Positions 25,841 through 44,752 of a DNA stretch of 64,000 bases are shown piece by piece; the stretch's first letter is position 1, and each line of letters opens with the position of its first letter. The position numbers and the translations under genes are program-made. Location: the NCBI GenBank assembly GCA_947652605.1, contig OX393577.1:70828108-70892107 (forward strand), read 5' to 3'. This DNA is from Elmis aenea (lineage: Eukaryota > Arthropoda > Insecta > Coleoptera > Elmidae). Below the pieces are notes generated by a model. The model was given only the letters and a program-made list of their open reading frames with translations, had not been told where the DNA came from and ran no database searches.

Positions 25841-26035
25841 AATATACAGGGTGTTCTATAAGAAAAAGTACAACTTTGATATGTCACTCTTTTTTGGAGA
25901 ACCCTGTATGTTTGAAAATATTTTTAAAATGTAGCCCTTATTGACTTACATAATCTAAGAGCGACAGAAATTGGAAAATATAAACCGTTTCGCCATAAAA
26001 CTCCGACGCGTCCGTCGTGACTCACCCTGTATATT
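25841..26035. mobile_element. small MITE with AATATACAGGGTG termini
   Basis: The left end AATATACAGGGTG (25841-25853) is matched by CACCCTGTATATT (26023-26035), a 13-bp perfect terminal inverted repeat enclosing 195 bp without coding capacity. An internal AACCCTGTATG near 25902 suggests a compound or nested structure. Related ends occur at 42144, 42246 and 44643. Confidence 0.75.
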
Positions 26036-26268
26036 GCTTTAGAATGCAGTCGAATTTGATGCAAATGCAGTTAGGAACAATATCTGTAACGTCTATGAAC
26101 TAATAACTTAATAAATCATTAAAATCAATCATAAAACACATGCAATTGCAGTTAAGTCAACTTTTCTTATCCGGTATTAGGCGAAAGTAAATAAAAGAGC
26201 ACATTTTATAAGACAAATGTATTTATTTTACGTATTTGTGTGAATCAATATTGTACAATAAACAGTAT
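26036..26268. other. intergenic, 3' flank of lipase copy 2
   Basis: AT-rich; nothing recognised. No lipase exon 3 for copy 1 is present here. Confidence 0.5.
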
Positions 26269-27493
26269 TTATCCCAATGCATATGGGACTGCGGTATTAA
26301 CATTCAAATAATAAGTTCCCTTGGCACTTTTAGACACATTTTCTCCCATTGGTGTTTTGGCACCTCCTGAGCATGAACCACTCTTGTAAGATGTCCATGA
26401 ACTACAAGCTGTTGATGTGAAAGCGCTGGATTTGATGCTCTCGGCATAAAAAGCTGGAGCTCGGAGATGGCTGCAGTTGGAGAGGGAAGAACAACCAGGT
26501 TGAGTTCCACCACCGTTGGGGTAAAAGTCCACGGTACCGATGGGATCTTTGTAACCAAGAAGAGATGCATGAGTGTGGACCACGTCAACGAATGTAGCAT
26601 CAGTAGAACTAAGACGATTTGTGGCAGCAACTCCATTGTAACTGACTCCTGCTGGATCCAATCCAGTGATACGACTGACCTTAGTTCCAGTTAGAGCTTG
26701 AATTCTTTTACCTAAATACATAAGAGCATAATGAAATATATAGTTTAATAAGCTTATGTGTTCAAGTGTTAATAGAAAAGTTAATTTCGTTTGCGAATTT
26801 GAGAGTTTCATAATTTTTATCCTAAACACAAACCTGCGAATCCAGAAATTTGAGCACCCATGGAAAATCCAATGAGATGGAAGTCGGATAGAGGAGCTCC
26901 AGATCTTTTTGAGACATCGATGACAAGATCACCAAGAATGTTACCAAGAGCTGGAGCTTTATCAACTACGTTGCTATATGCTTGATATGAGTGGACACTC
27001 CAATCTACATAGATCAAATGGACGTTCTTAGTTGCCGCATAAGCTTGTCTAATTTCATCGTAAAACCAAGACTCGCTGGAATCTTCATATCCGTGACATA
27101 TAACTTTAATTGGTGTATTGCTGGAGACGAGAATTTTGGATACTTGGCCTAGAAGAATCTCCTGTTTGGTTGCAGCAGGACTGCTGAGAAAGTAAAACTT
27201 CATTCCATCCTGAGGATCCTGACCGACTAAACATAAGATGTAACATTACAACTATTTTATATCACGCAATAAAAAATATCGCTTAACAATTTTTTACTTA
27301 AAATATGAACCTTGTAATTACCCACAGAGATAAATACGTGTAGAGTATTAAATAGTAATTGTAACATTGGTAACTACACGTAAGTTACATTAAATATACT
27401 TTTCCAAACCAAAATTTAATAATATTTTAATACATTTTGCAAATACTTACTTGCGGCACCCAACAGAGCCAATAGAGCTACAAATGCCAACAT
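26269..27493 (-). CDS. pancreatic-type lipase, copy 2, complete
   Basis: Exons 27451-27493, 26834-27226 and 26269-26711 give 292 aa. Signal peptide MLAFVALLALLGAA. The triad can be placed as Ser in GFSMGAQ, Asp in GLDPAGVS and His in CSHLRAPAFYAES. Paired cysteines follow (GCSSLSNCSH, and CSSW with GSCSGG). The lid segment between the last pairs is short, and there is no C-terminal PLAT domain, so it resembles insect midgut neutral lipases and phospholipase A1-like enzymes rather than full pancreatic lipase. It would hydrolyse acylglycerols or phospholipids outside the cell. Intron phases (1 and 1) match copy 1. It is tail-to-tail with copy 1 and sits inside the protease array, which suggests shared gut expression (inference). 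Confidence 0.93.
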
Positions 27494-27693
27494 TTTGATT
27501 AGTCCAAATTTGCACTGAAGTTACCCCGAGTAAAAGTTTATTTTATACTAAAAGTCCCACCACCTTGCTGAGATAAATTTTTAATTTATGAGGTAATAAA
27601 ATCTATTTTAATACAATCAAAGACAGTTTAAATTCTTTTATTGGCCTGCTTATTTTACTGCTAGCCGATAAGTTTTTCGATTGATACAATTAT

Positions 27694-29132
27694 GTTTGTG
27701 TATCCGACAACAAATTTTTGTTATAGCAAAAATCTGGCAAAATCACTCTAAATGCAGTTTAAGCTTGATTGTAATTTGAATTGAAATGAAATGCTGCGAT
27801 ATACCTACATTTTATGATATGTGAAACGTGATTGGTTTTGTAAGTTTAAAATTGATATTGTAAAAGAAATTTGTACAAACATTATTACAGCTTCAATATT
27901 TGCTGACTAGATTGGAGTTACTCAACTGTACTTTTGCAATAGTGATTATTAAAAATCTTTAATATGCATGGCACTGTGTTTTTCCTTTGTTTGATTCTTG
28001 GAAAATGTTTTTATTAAATTGTAGCAACAGTATATTTAAAAACGTATACTTATTGCTGCTGATGAAGAGATTAAAGTTTTGAAGATGGTGTGGCATTTTA
28101 CAAGAGATTCTTCGTTAAATAATTAGGTACTTTTAATTAAACTTATTTATGTTAATAAATTATTTACTTATTTTATTCAAGAATTTTTTGCAGTAGGTGT
28201 ATGGTACATATTAAAGTATATCAATTTAATGAATCATAATAGTAATTTTGATGATATTAAACGGTAATCAATAGCAATAAATTAAAATCTATAGAAATTG
28301 CATTGTTTGAGATTATGTGTAATTACATTTGTGATATTTAATCCATTAAATCGTTATATCCGTTCTCAGAGAATAATCTACATTACATACTAGTTATAAA
28401 TCAATATTTCCAAATAACATTTTAATTTCATATATGCTTGTTTTATTGTTGACGAATAGATGATAATGAAATAACAAAGAAATCTTTTGCGCACCTTAAA
28501 AATTGTTATGGTGTTATCATTTAGGCGTTCACAATAACGTTTGGCATGTATTTTGGTTTATGTTTCATAAAATGCAATAACATAAAAAACACTTTGTTTA
28601 CTTACAAAATTTTGTTTTAAGCTGCATTTTTTAAATAAATTCCCTCATTATTACCTCCAGGGTTAGTTCAAATGGTAGCTCTTTCAAATCGGTTAATAAC
28701 TAAACGTAAAATTGCATATAACGTTTTCCAGAAAACTTCCAGAAATTTCAAGACATGTTTAAATATTTCAAGTAATCCATTTAAAATATAAGCATATGTA
28801 ATATAAGTAAAATATAATGCGATTATAAATAAAATGAAAAGAATTGCTAATAATAAAGAGATAAAGGTCTTGAAACTGGTTTCGCATTTCTACCGAAGAT
28901 CTTTATAGTAGATAAATAATCTTTAATTAAAAATATTTATATTAATCAATGAATCGCTTAAATAATTTAAGCATTTAAAAAAAGTATATGTATACAAGTT
29001 TTACTATACAATCTCAAAGAAAAACTGGTTAAGATTTTTTTGTAAGGTCATAAAAATTAAACTAATGTGTATTTTCTAATTCTTGTTACTTTTATTACAT
29101 TTTTATCGTTCGACATGAGTACATTTTATAAA
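27694..29132. other. intergenic with two copies of a dispersed repeat
   Basis: Segments at about 28050-28160 and 28850-28980 resemble each other and 17380-17480 in SP3 intron 2 (shared order: TTTTGAA, CTGGT or ATGGT, TTCTACAAGAGAT, then TTTATATTAATAAATG). No gene was recognised. Confidence 0.45.
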
Positions 29133-30530
<1,398 letters not shown>

Positions 30531-30563
30531 TTTAGCAAGTATCTTGACTAAATGTGTGAGTTG

Positions 30564-30571
30564 CTTTTATA
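30564..30571 (-). promoter_or_regulatory. TATA box of SP6
   Basis: TATAAAAG on the minus strand, about 35 bp upstream of the start codon. Confidence 0.6.
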
Positions 30572-31595
30572 CATTTAATAAAACAATTGAAGGATAAAGT
30601 GCGTTGATAAGATAATTGATTGTTGATTGATGAACCTTTTTGCAAAAGCAGATTGTTTTAAAATGGCCATGAATATATTTTCTTTATCTTATTTCTTAAA
30701 TTGGCATTAATTGTGAATGCTCTTCTGTGTTATTCACTTATACAACAAATGTTTTAAAATTTAACTTCAAGGGTAGATAAAGATCTATAAGTTAAATTAA
30801 TTAAATTGGTCGATTTTTGATCATAATTGAAAAAACTCTTTCTATTACATTTTTTACATGTACAACAACCAATTAAAGTCTGTTAAAATTTTACAGAAGC
30901 CCTATTACAATAAAATAAACAGTATAAATCACATAAATTGTTTATTTATTCAAGAATTTATTTATATATTATCTCAATAACTTTATCAGCTATAAATATA
31001 TAAACGGTTTTTTTTTTGTTTTTGAAGATAAATGATCTTAAAATTGTTTTAAGTATGTACTTTACTCAAAACTATTGCAGTTAAACAATGTCTTTGCTGA
31101 TATCTTCATTAAAACATATCGCTGGCCTCCAAATCTAAATTTATAACAATTATGAGATTTTTTGAGTAGATTTATGATGCAAATTGCTTAATAATCTAAC
31201 AATTAATTAATAATCAACTTATGTCATCAGTGATTTTCAATGTCTAGCCACAAGATAGTGTCTCGATAATGTTTAAAGGACATTTTTTATGTTTTTTAAT
31301 TGTTAATGTTTTCTATAATTGAATAAAAGTTTTCAAGTATTGTATATATTCTGGACAAACAAGACGATAGCAAAAAGAAATGTACGTATAGACACTGGAA
31401 GCAAGAAATATGCCTTAACAAAAAATGATAGACCACTGGTAAAAGCAGGCACAAATAAGGACTCAAATAAGGCTTCAAAAATACTCGATTAGTTTTAATA
31501 AATGCTTCTTTATTGAACATCTTGTTAATTAACATATTTTTAATAATTTTTACGTATATGTTATATTCTTTTAACACGAATAGTATGGAAAATGC
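30572..31595. other. intergenic, nothing recognised
   Basis: AT-rich spacer between SP6 and SP7. Frames here are short and lack protease motifs. Confidence 0.5.
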
Positions 31596-32738
31596 TTAAT
31601 AATCATAAACATAATCGTCTGCAAAGTTAATTGTGTCATTAATCCATTCGACGAAAGAAGACACCCGAGAATAAAGATCTGGAGCTGCTGCACAGTTGTT
31701 ACCCCAAGATACTATTCCAACCAGATCACCATTACAAGCTAAGGGGCTCCCAGAATCACCGAAACAAACACTACCTTCTCCCTCTTTAGTGATGGTACAA
31801 ATTTGACTTTCAAGTATTGGTTCTAAAATTGCTCCACATTCTGTGTTGTTAATGGTTGTTAAATTTATATGCTGAAGATTATTGGGAAAATATTCTCCAG
31901 TAGTTCCCCAACCAGTTAGAACACAAGTAACTCCTGCATCGACTTCTGATGTACCTAAGTTTATAATAGATACGTTTACAGAAAGATCCATTTTTACTAA
32001 TGTTCTCATTAGCGCTAGATCGTTTTCCAGAGTAGTCCAGTTGTAACCTTCGTGCATTAGAATTTCGGAAATATTATAACCAACTCCGCTGATATTTAAG
32101 TAGTTAGTTCCGACGACAACATATACTTCTGAAGCATTCCATCTAGAACACAATAAAACTTACTCAAAACTTAGATTTAAAAACTCGTTTACGTAACGAT
32201 AGTATTTATACATAAATAAATAATTCATTGCTATTTGTGTTTTGCATATAATACAAAATACAAGCAACTGTAATTTGGTTGAATAATTTTCAGATTTACC
32301 CGTCAACACAATGTGCTGCTGTTAGTATCCATTCGTCTCTTATAATGGCCCCACCGCAAGTGAAACCACCGTTCCAGCTTCGAAAAACTGCTGCTTGATA
32401 AGGATATGCACCTTCAGGAGCATCAGAACCACCAAAAATACGCCAATCTAAATTGCCATCAATAGCAGCTCCAACTTTAGAAGAAGAAAAAGTAAGTTTC
32501 ATTTAACCTTTACATTACACTAATGTAAGTAAATAATAATAATAGAATCGTATATTTTTATCTTGGTAAGTTAAAGCAATAATAAGTTCTTAAGCGTCGC
32601 TAAATAACAACAATTACAATTTTTTAATATTATTTTATTAGTTCTCAATTTTAATTTTCAATAGAAGGATAAAAAAGTCACACACTACTTACCTATGGCA
32701 AAAATTATTGTCAAAGTTAATATGATACCTACTTTCAT
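31596..32738 (-). CDS. SP7, serine protease with rebuilt substrate pocket
   Basis: Exons 32693-32738, 32300-32474 and 31596-32142 give 255 aa. Signal peptide MKVGIILTLTIIFAIV; propeptide GAAIDGNLDWR; mature start [10 protein letters not shown]. The triad is present (TAAHCVDG, ENDLALM, GDSG). Around the nucleophile it reads GEGSVCFGDSGSPLAC: one extra residue before Cys191 puts Ser at 189 instead of Gly, and Ser replaces Gly197. The loop after Cys220 is one residue shorter (CAAAPDLYSR), while Asp226 remains. Together these should give a pocket unlike its neighbours. It also has many Asn-X-Thr/Ser sites (YLNISGVG, INLTTINNTE) and an acidic Tyr-rich tail (FADDYVYDY) not found in other members. 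Confidence 0.92.
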
Positions 32739-33210
32739 GGTTAATAAAGTTTGAAATATAACTTAAAGGATAAACTAACTCCTCTTAAATAAGAAATAAC
32801 CGTGTTATCAAATTGTGTACGAAGTCAATAGTAACACCTATTAAACTTATCTTGAAACAAAGGCAAAATTTTTTGCACTCATTGAAAATTAAAAAAGAAA
32901 CATGACAAAGATAAAGAATTTCCAAGATTATTTTAAGGTTCTTTTTTTTAATCGGTCCCTCTTGTACATTTCGGAGTTAAAGTATATTTCCTTAGTTCTT
33001 GCTGCTGTTTCTCCCCTGTTTTTAATCGTTGGATAACTGTAGAACGTTTTTCCAACGGCTCCATTTTCTAAAAATCTTACTTATTTATTTTCTCCTTCAT
33101 ATTAATTTTTTATTTCTTTTTTGCTTATAAACAGAAAAAATAAAAGGTGTAATTAAACAACAATGAGCTTAATATACTTAATATTTATTACAAATATAAT
33201 CGTTTACTAT
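32739..33210. other. intergenic, nothing recognised
   Basis: Spacer between SP7 and SP8. AT-rich, with a T-rich run near 32945. Confidence 0.5.
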
Positions 33211-34211
<1,001 letters not shown>

Positions 34212-34248
34212 TTTTGCAACTAATAATTCAATATTAAATCTGAGTACC

Positions 34249-34257
34249 TTTATATAA
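34249..34257 (-). promoter_or_regulatory. TATA box of SP8
   Basis: TATATAAAG on the minus strand, about 40 bp upstream of the start codon. Confidence 0.6.
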
Positions 34258-34639
34258 TGAACTCAAGGACTCTACATTTTTAATCTTTTATCAAGATTAA
34301 ACCTACGTATAACAACTTAAAAGTCATACAAAATATTTTACACAAAGTATACCTATATGAAATGTATGTAGATTAAATTAAATTAATGTTTTATTATAAT
34401 ATTTTGTTTAAATAAAGTAAAGTACCGAATTAGCAGAAAGTTAAAATGTTAAAGTTTGTTCCTTTTTATGGCAAAAACTATTTTCAAGCACTTCATTTTT
34501 TAAGAACTATTCACATTTGACTCTCTTAATTTTATATTTTTGTTTATAAACTCATACATCATTTCACTTTATTTTACGCTTTTAGGTCCTTCTACATCAA
34601 ATAGGTTAATGTTTGGTTAAGAATATAAATAATAGACTT
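34258..34639. other. intergenic, nothing recognised
   Basis: Short AT-rich spacer between SP8 and SP9. Confidence 0.5.
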
Positions 34640-35558
<919 letters not shown>

Positions 35559-36506
35559 ATGTTTGCATTAAATAATAAACAATTTTGGTACACAAAAATT
35601 ATTCAGCTATTCAAAAATTATCAGCACTTAGGTAGATGTTTTGTAAGACTCATTGTTATTAACAAGCTAAAATTGTAGATTAGCGACAATAGTTGATAAA
35701 TAATAAATAAGTGCAAAACTTACACTTTGAAACTGAGTTAAGATGTTCATAGATTGTAAAAATTATACAATTCTTAAATATTTGTACCTAGACCTATAAA
35801 ATACGGTTAATCAATAAGCACTTACTCCTATTTTATTTGCCACAAGTTTCAGTCGTTGGAGAAAATCTATGCCAGTTTTAATAATATAAGATACGTATAA
35901 AATAAAAAAATAGTGTTCTAATATTTTATTTAGTATATACGTCCTTCTACTGTTAGGTGTAGGATCCGTGTAAGCACTAATAAAGAGAGAGTACTGAAAA
36001 AGGAAACTGATAGTTTTTTAAAAGAACGATTGTTTTAGAAAACAATTCAGTGATTTTAAATATCCTTCTGGTAAATGATGTATACATTTATATCTAAAAT
36101 GAACCACTTAAACAGTTTAAACATTTATCGAATAAGATAAGGTTTAAACGAAAATAAATTAGTTCTCTGAGGTGAAAAATAAATAAATATATCCAGTGTG
36201 TTAGAAATTGTTTATGTGCAGGTTAGTGGAATAGCGAGGCGTTCGTTTTTGTTTTTGCGAAATATTATTAACGAATATTAAATTAAATTATTTATGATAA
36301 TTCTTTGCTAGAATTTATGTTTAAAATATTTTGCAATAATTGACTTAAATTTGCATTAAACAGCTGTGACCCAAACATCATTAATTTCTTAAAGCCTGTC
36401 CTCAAGTAATGATTTGACACGACAAAATAAAATAACTCAATAGAAATCGGTTGCAAGTTATTTATTGATAAATCAAATACACATTTCAACTTGTACTTTA
36501 AATCTT
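35559..36506. other. intergenic, nothing recognised
   Basis: AT-rich spacer. GGAGAAAATCTATGCCAG at about 35859 resembles the dispersed hairpin repeat seen in SP4 intron 1. Confidence 0.45.
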
Positions 36507-37520
36507 TTAAGCTATAATTCTATCAATCCATCTCTTGTATGAAGATATACGTGTGAAGACATCTGGTTTTCCTCTAGCACAAGGATATCCCCAGGACACG
36601 ATACCAGCTTGTCGTCCTCCGCAAACCAATGGTCCTCCAGAGTCGCCATTGCAAGCACCTTGTCCGGCCCTAGTGAATGTACACACCTGAGTGTTAAAAA
36701 CTCTGCTTGGTAGCAAGGCTCTTCGACAACGATTTACAGTAATTGTTCTTAAATTGATATGTTGAAGATCGTTTGGTACTGCTCCGCCTCTGTTAAGGCG
36801 TCCCCAACCAGAAAGTACGCACCGTACGTTATCTCCCACGTTAGCAATTCGGCGTGGCACAGCAGCGACAAACCCACTAAACGCAATTTTTCTGGTCGTT
36901 TTCAGAAGGCTTATGTCGTTTCTAACAGTTCGTGGATTGTAGAACTCGTGATTTCTTATTCTTAATATTCTGTATGAAGTTCCCCCTCTGTTCAATGTAT
37001 TAGTACCAACTACAGCTTTAACCGATCGTGGAGCTTTACTGCAAAACAAATTTTATTAACTTTAAGCCAAACAGAAATGTGCAACAACTAAAGAACGATT
37101 TTTGGCGCATTTGTATCAAACATTGCAGTAAAACGAGTGATAAAATACTGAATTACCGGAAGGTGCAGTGAGCAGCCGATAAAATCCATCGGTCTGTGAT
37201 TATGGAACCTCCACAGAAATGGGAATTAGACGTTGTACGAAGAGACACCATATAGCGATAAGCACCATCAGGTGCAGGAGAACCTCCTACAATACGACTC
37301 CCGATTTCATAATCGTACGTTTCAGGAACTTCCACAGTTTCACCTGTAACCAATAATTGTAAAAACACATATAAGATAAACAAAGTTTCATAAAACGATA
37401 CTAAATAGGCAACTACATAAAAACACAAATCACATAAGTTTTTCTACATCTTAATATTTAAACTAGTTTACCCCAAACAGTGGCAATTGCCAATGCAAAA
37501 GTGATCAGTAACTTTACCAT
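36507..37520 (-). CDS. SP10, strongly basic brachyurin-like serine protease
   Basis: Exons 37472-37520, 37157-37343 and 36507-37038 give 255 aa. Signal peptide [17 protein letters not shown]; acidic propeptide [16 protein letters not shown]; mature start [10 protein letters not shown]. The triad is LSAAHC, RNDISLL and [11 protein letters not shown]. Gly189 (GQGAC), Asp226 (KPDVF) and Trp-Gly (SWGYPCARG) are present. The mature chain is unusually rich in Arg ([45 protein letters not shown]), so it should be cationic, whereas its propeptide is acidic. That pairing could hold the zymogen together by charge (inference). A TATA box lies at 37554. Confidence 0.94.
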
Positions 37521-37553
37521 GGTGTCTTTGGTTAACTTGAGCCAGTAGGATTG

Positions 37554-37562
37554 ATTTATATA
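37554..37562 (-). promoter_or_regulatory. TATA box of SP10
   Basis: TATATAAAT on the minus strand, about 35-40 bp upstream of the start codon. Confidence 0.6.
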
Positions 37563-38076
37563 GTCTAAATATCAGCTAATAATTAAAAAAATACTTCTGT
37601 GTAAAACACGCAACAATCGCAATTATTAAGAAACATGAATTGTTGTTTTTTTTAATCAATATGTCTTTCAAATGTTAAGACATCTAATAAATGTGCAATT
37701 CTAGGAAATTGAAAATTGAAAATCATAAAACGAGGTGAAAATTTGTACTTTAAAGTTCTTTTTTTGCATTTATACTGCACACAAGTGGTTTGATCTTTAA
37801 GAACTTTAAATTTTGAACTGTAAAAATACGTTTTGTTCTTAAAAAGAGATTGACCTAAACCTTGATAGACACTTTAATTGTATCCTAAATAACGATATAA
37901 CACTCTCAGATAGTTCAAATTATGAGGAGAAAATGTACATGAAAAATGGGAAAAAGCAAGGACCATTATCTTTGTACTTTTTTAAAGAAAAAGTTGGAAG
38001 TTGTCCATAGTCTGTAAAAATATTAAACATTCACTAAGTAATATTAATTTACAACAAATACCGTCCTATCACAATA
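37563..38076. other. intergenic, nothing recognised
   Basis: AT-rich spacer that ends at the TA (38075-38076) flanking the transposon on its right. Confidence 0.5.
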
Positions 38077-39362
38077 GGGTAAGTGTAGGAGAGATGGACT
38101 ACATTTTGGAAAAACGTAAATAAAACTTTATTAAATTTCTCTACATTTATTTAAAACTATAGATAACGAAGAACATACTTTGGTAAACACTGTTACATAT
38201 ACAAAACAAAAAATAGTCATAACTGGGTTTAAATTTTTTAAAAAAAGGTAAACATTGCAAAAGTCCATCTCTCCTCCATACTATAGGAGAGACGGACCAA
38301 ACATAGAAGGAAAGAAAGAAATATAAAATATTATTTATTTTGTCTTTGTGGAGTGTTTTCCGCACAACTGGCACAAATTTAGATATGACGTGCATCCTTC
38401 ATGCAACCAACGGCTACATATAATGCACTTAATTCAATCTTCTTTCTTCTTTATTGATCTATAATCTTCACTGCAACCAGCACATTTGTTTTCATAGTCT
38501 TCTAAATTTTCATCTGTTGTTTCGTCGTCGTTTAAATCGAGTTTTATTTTATTTTCTGATTCTTCCGAAGAAGATAAGCATTGGCGTTTCGCGTTCTTAT
38601 TCTGCACTACACTTTTCTTGGAAATCCTTTTTTTTCCCTTCTTCTTCTCCTGTTTGTTTTCGTCTGTCTGCCGTTGCCCTTTATCATTGATATGTTTTCT
38701 CTTTTCAATGTTCTTAACTGAATTTAAGATGGCCTCTACTCCTTTTCCGCGTGTTCTTACATTTAAAACTGTTTCCTTTACAGGTGATATATCATCCAAC
38801 ATCTTGCCAGGTGTATCCTCGACAGTTATTTCTATTTCTAAATTAGTTAGTTATACCTCCATCATTTGAGGAAGTCCCTGCTGCTTGTTCTGAGGGAAAC
38901 TGATCATTTTTGTCACTTACGTTTTGTATCTGTGCATATATAGGTATATATACAATAGGTCCATCTGTCCTCCACAAATGTGGTCCGTCTATCCTCATGT
39001 AAGAGGATAGATGGACCATCGTATTTATGTTACACCCAATATTTTGTCAACCGGTATTTTAAGGTTATGTACATGTTTTAGAGTGTGCCTTGTCCAGAAA
39101 CTCACAAAAAACTAGTTAAAACTTACCTGAAGTACTAAAATTGACAATTTACGTTTTGACTTCATAATTTTAAGCTCAGAAATTTTTAATTAAAATTTGT
39201 ATTTTAGTTAAAACGTTAACAATCGTGCTAACATGGATCTTACGTATGTATTACGGTACCATTTACCTAAACATCACAGAGAAACCGCTATAAGTGAACA
39301 CAGTCGAAAACTATTAAGAGTGGTCCGTCTCTCCTACCGGTCCAACTCTCCTCGACTTACCC
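38077..39362. mobile_element. pogo/Tigger-like DNA transposon, decayed, 1286 bp
   Basis: The termini are GGGTAAGTGTAGGAGAGATG (left) and the inverse of GGGTAAGTCGAGGAGAGTTG (right), each flanked by TA, the target duplication of Tc1/mariner/pogo elements. Subterminal copies of the GGAGAG(A)GGACC motif recur near 38263-38300, 38960-39020 and 39320-39350. The minus strand retains the C-terminal end of a transposase (38340-38802). Confidence 0.8.
38340..38802 (-). pseudogene. C-terminal remnant of a pogo-like transposase
   Basis: An open frame (38434-38802) runs through a Lys/Glu-rich nuclear-type segment (KQEKKKGKKRISKK), an acidic stretch (LDLNDDETTDENLEDYEN) and KCAGCSEDYRS, and stops at TGA after KKKED. 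Reading past that stop in the same frame gives IKCIICSRWLHEGCTS and LCQLCGKHSTKTK, which together form the Cys/His zinc-binding tail usual at the end of pogo/Tigger transposases. The stop is probably a mutated Trp codon. The catalytic DDE part is missing, so the element cannot move on its own. Confidence 0.65.
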
Positions 39363-39364
39363 TA

Positions 39365-40240
39365 GTATTTAAATAGATGATCAAAATTTTCTAATTGTTT
39401 TTTTTTTAAATTTAAAATTGTTCAATTATTCTCATTGTTTGAAAAAATGTGTAAAACAACATTAGCAGTATAGTTTAACCATAAATGTTATTACAACTCG
39501 TTAAAGTTTTTGAAAATTTGCACACCGTTAGATGTTTTGTCAAAATATCAAATTTGCTTTAGCCCTAATTATTTGTAAATGATAAACAAGATCTATGCAA
39601 TGCAAAACGACTGTTAACTTGTTCAGAAAACGGTTAATAATACTTTTATAGCCCTTCAAAGTTTTTAAAAATTTCCAGGTGTATATCCTTGAATTTTATT
39701 TTGTTGAAAAATTTTGGTATGACTCTGATTGTTTGCAGAAATATTAAACAACAATAATGCAATGTTTAAGTCTATTATTTCGTTCATAAATCGCTCAAAA
39801 CTATATTTTATTGCTAGACAAAAGTTTTAAAAATTATACCAATAGATTTTTCTCTTCAAAAATATCAAAATGTTGCTATTGGCTATTATTGTTTGTAGAA
39901 ATATTAAACAACAATAATGCAATGCATAATGACTTAATTTATTTATAAACCGATTATTATAGCTAATCAAAGTTTTGGAAAAATCTCGAAAAGTACCTAT
40001 ATAGGTACCTATCCTTTCTTTATATATAATTTAAGAATTTTGCAATTGTTTCCATTGTTTGTATAATTCTTAAATATGTCCTTAGTAATATATATTAACC
40101 ATAAATGCGTTTAGACATAATTAAAATAATTTTTTATAGCTGTTCACAATAACTGAAACAGTTGAAGTGTACATCCTTTTGTTTTTTTAGATAAAATTAG
40201 ACAAGAATAAAACAATAGTTTATTTGATAGTGTTTAATTA
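39365..40240. repeat. degenerate tandem repeat of about 165-175 bp
   Basis: The motif TTGTTTG(C/T)AGAAATATTAAA followed by CAACAATAATGCAATG occurs at about 39731 and 39893. A diverged form (TTTGTAAATGATAAACAAGATCTATGCAATGC) occurs at about 39570. Related single copies lie near 47480 and 60200. There is no coding capacity. Confidence 0.6.
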
Positions 40241-40289
40241 GTATAACTTTTCAAACAATATGCAAGATATTTTAGTCATCCAACATCTT

Positions 40290-41826
<1,537 letters not shown>

Positions 41827-42871
41827 TTTGTCAAAGTAATATTTAAATTCGACTGAATTACATTTTTATATGTAAGCCATATCAGTGAGCCATTACTTTA
41901 TTCCGCGTACAGATACAATTTTAAAAACTTAATCAAGCGTACTTTTAGGAAATACGAAAATACTATTGCAGCACTGATATGAATAAAAATACAATGTAAT
42001 AATATTTTGTTTAGTAGATAAGCTTTTCATTTATATTGGCTATTGGCCGCCATTTGACTAGTAAAGGATAAGTTAATTTTTAAGACAGCAATAACTAACT
42101 CAACGTTAATATGCAACATATACATTTTATTTACGTAAATATACAGGGTGGTCCACTTTTTAGTAGCAGGACTTTAACAGTCGATAGTAAAACTTATTTT
42201 AAAGCGAATATTCCGTATCATGGGTGCAAAAGCGCTTCATTTTAAATATACAGGGTGTTGAAATTTTAGAAAAAATACCGATAATGTTTAACCGTTTCCC
42301 AATTAGTAGATATATTTAAACCAAATTCGATATACAGCACCACCGTACAAGTTACCACGTTCGGTGAAAATTTCAAGTCCCACAAGCAACCAGTGGCGGA
42401 GTTGTGGGGGTTCATTTTCAATAAATTTTATAAAAAACTAGTACGGCCCTGTTCAAAATCAAACTCGAACTAGTTTTTGGGTAGAACATTTTATTCTAAA
42501 CAAAAAGTGCCTCTTAACTTTTTTTGGTATCTGCCATACTTTGGTGCGGATTTATTTTACTATTTTCGCAAAAAAATTGCTCCCAAGTTCGATCTAAAAT
42601 TATCGCGAAAAGCAGAAAATTGCAACTTGCAGAGTAAATGCTTATTAATCGTTAATTTAGCGGAACTTCTTTCCTCATTATTAGTATGTTCTGTTATTAA
42701 ATACTGCAAAAATCGGTAATTACTTCTTTATTGTTTATTATTTTATAAAATTTACATAATCAAGTGTAGCATAGTGAATTAGAATTATATAACTGTTAAT
42801 TAAATATATTGGTTATTTATTATATACTTAAAAGTTAAGTTAACTTAATCGATGCAGCATCATTAAAACTG
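41827..42871. other. intergenic with MITE-like ends
   Basis: ATATACAGGGTG occurs at about 42142 (followed by GTCC) and again at about 42243 (followed by TTGAAATT), both in the same orientation. This resembles the termini of the MITE at 25841, but no matching inverted end was found. The frame at 42477-42719 shows no known domain. Confidence 0.4.

Positions 42872-44752
<1,881 letters not shown>

Noticed and set aside
42477..42719. 80-codon plus-strand frame (starts MGRTFYSKQK)
   Set aside because: No family recognised; it lies in repeat-derived sequence with MITE-like ends just upstream.
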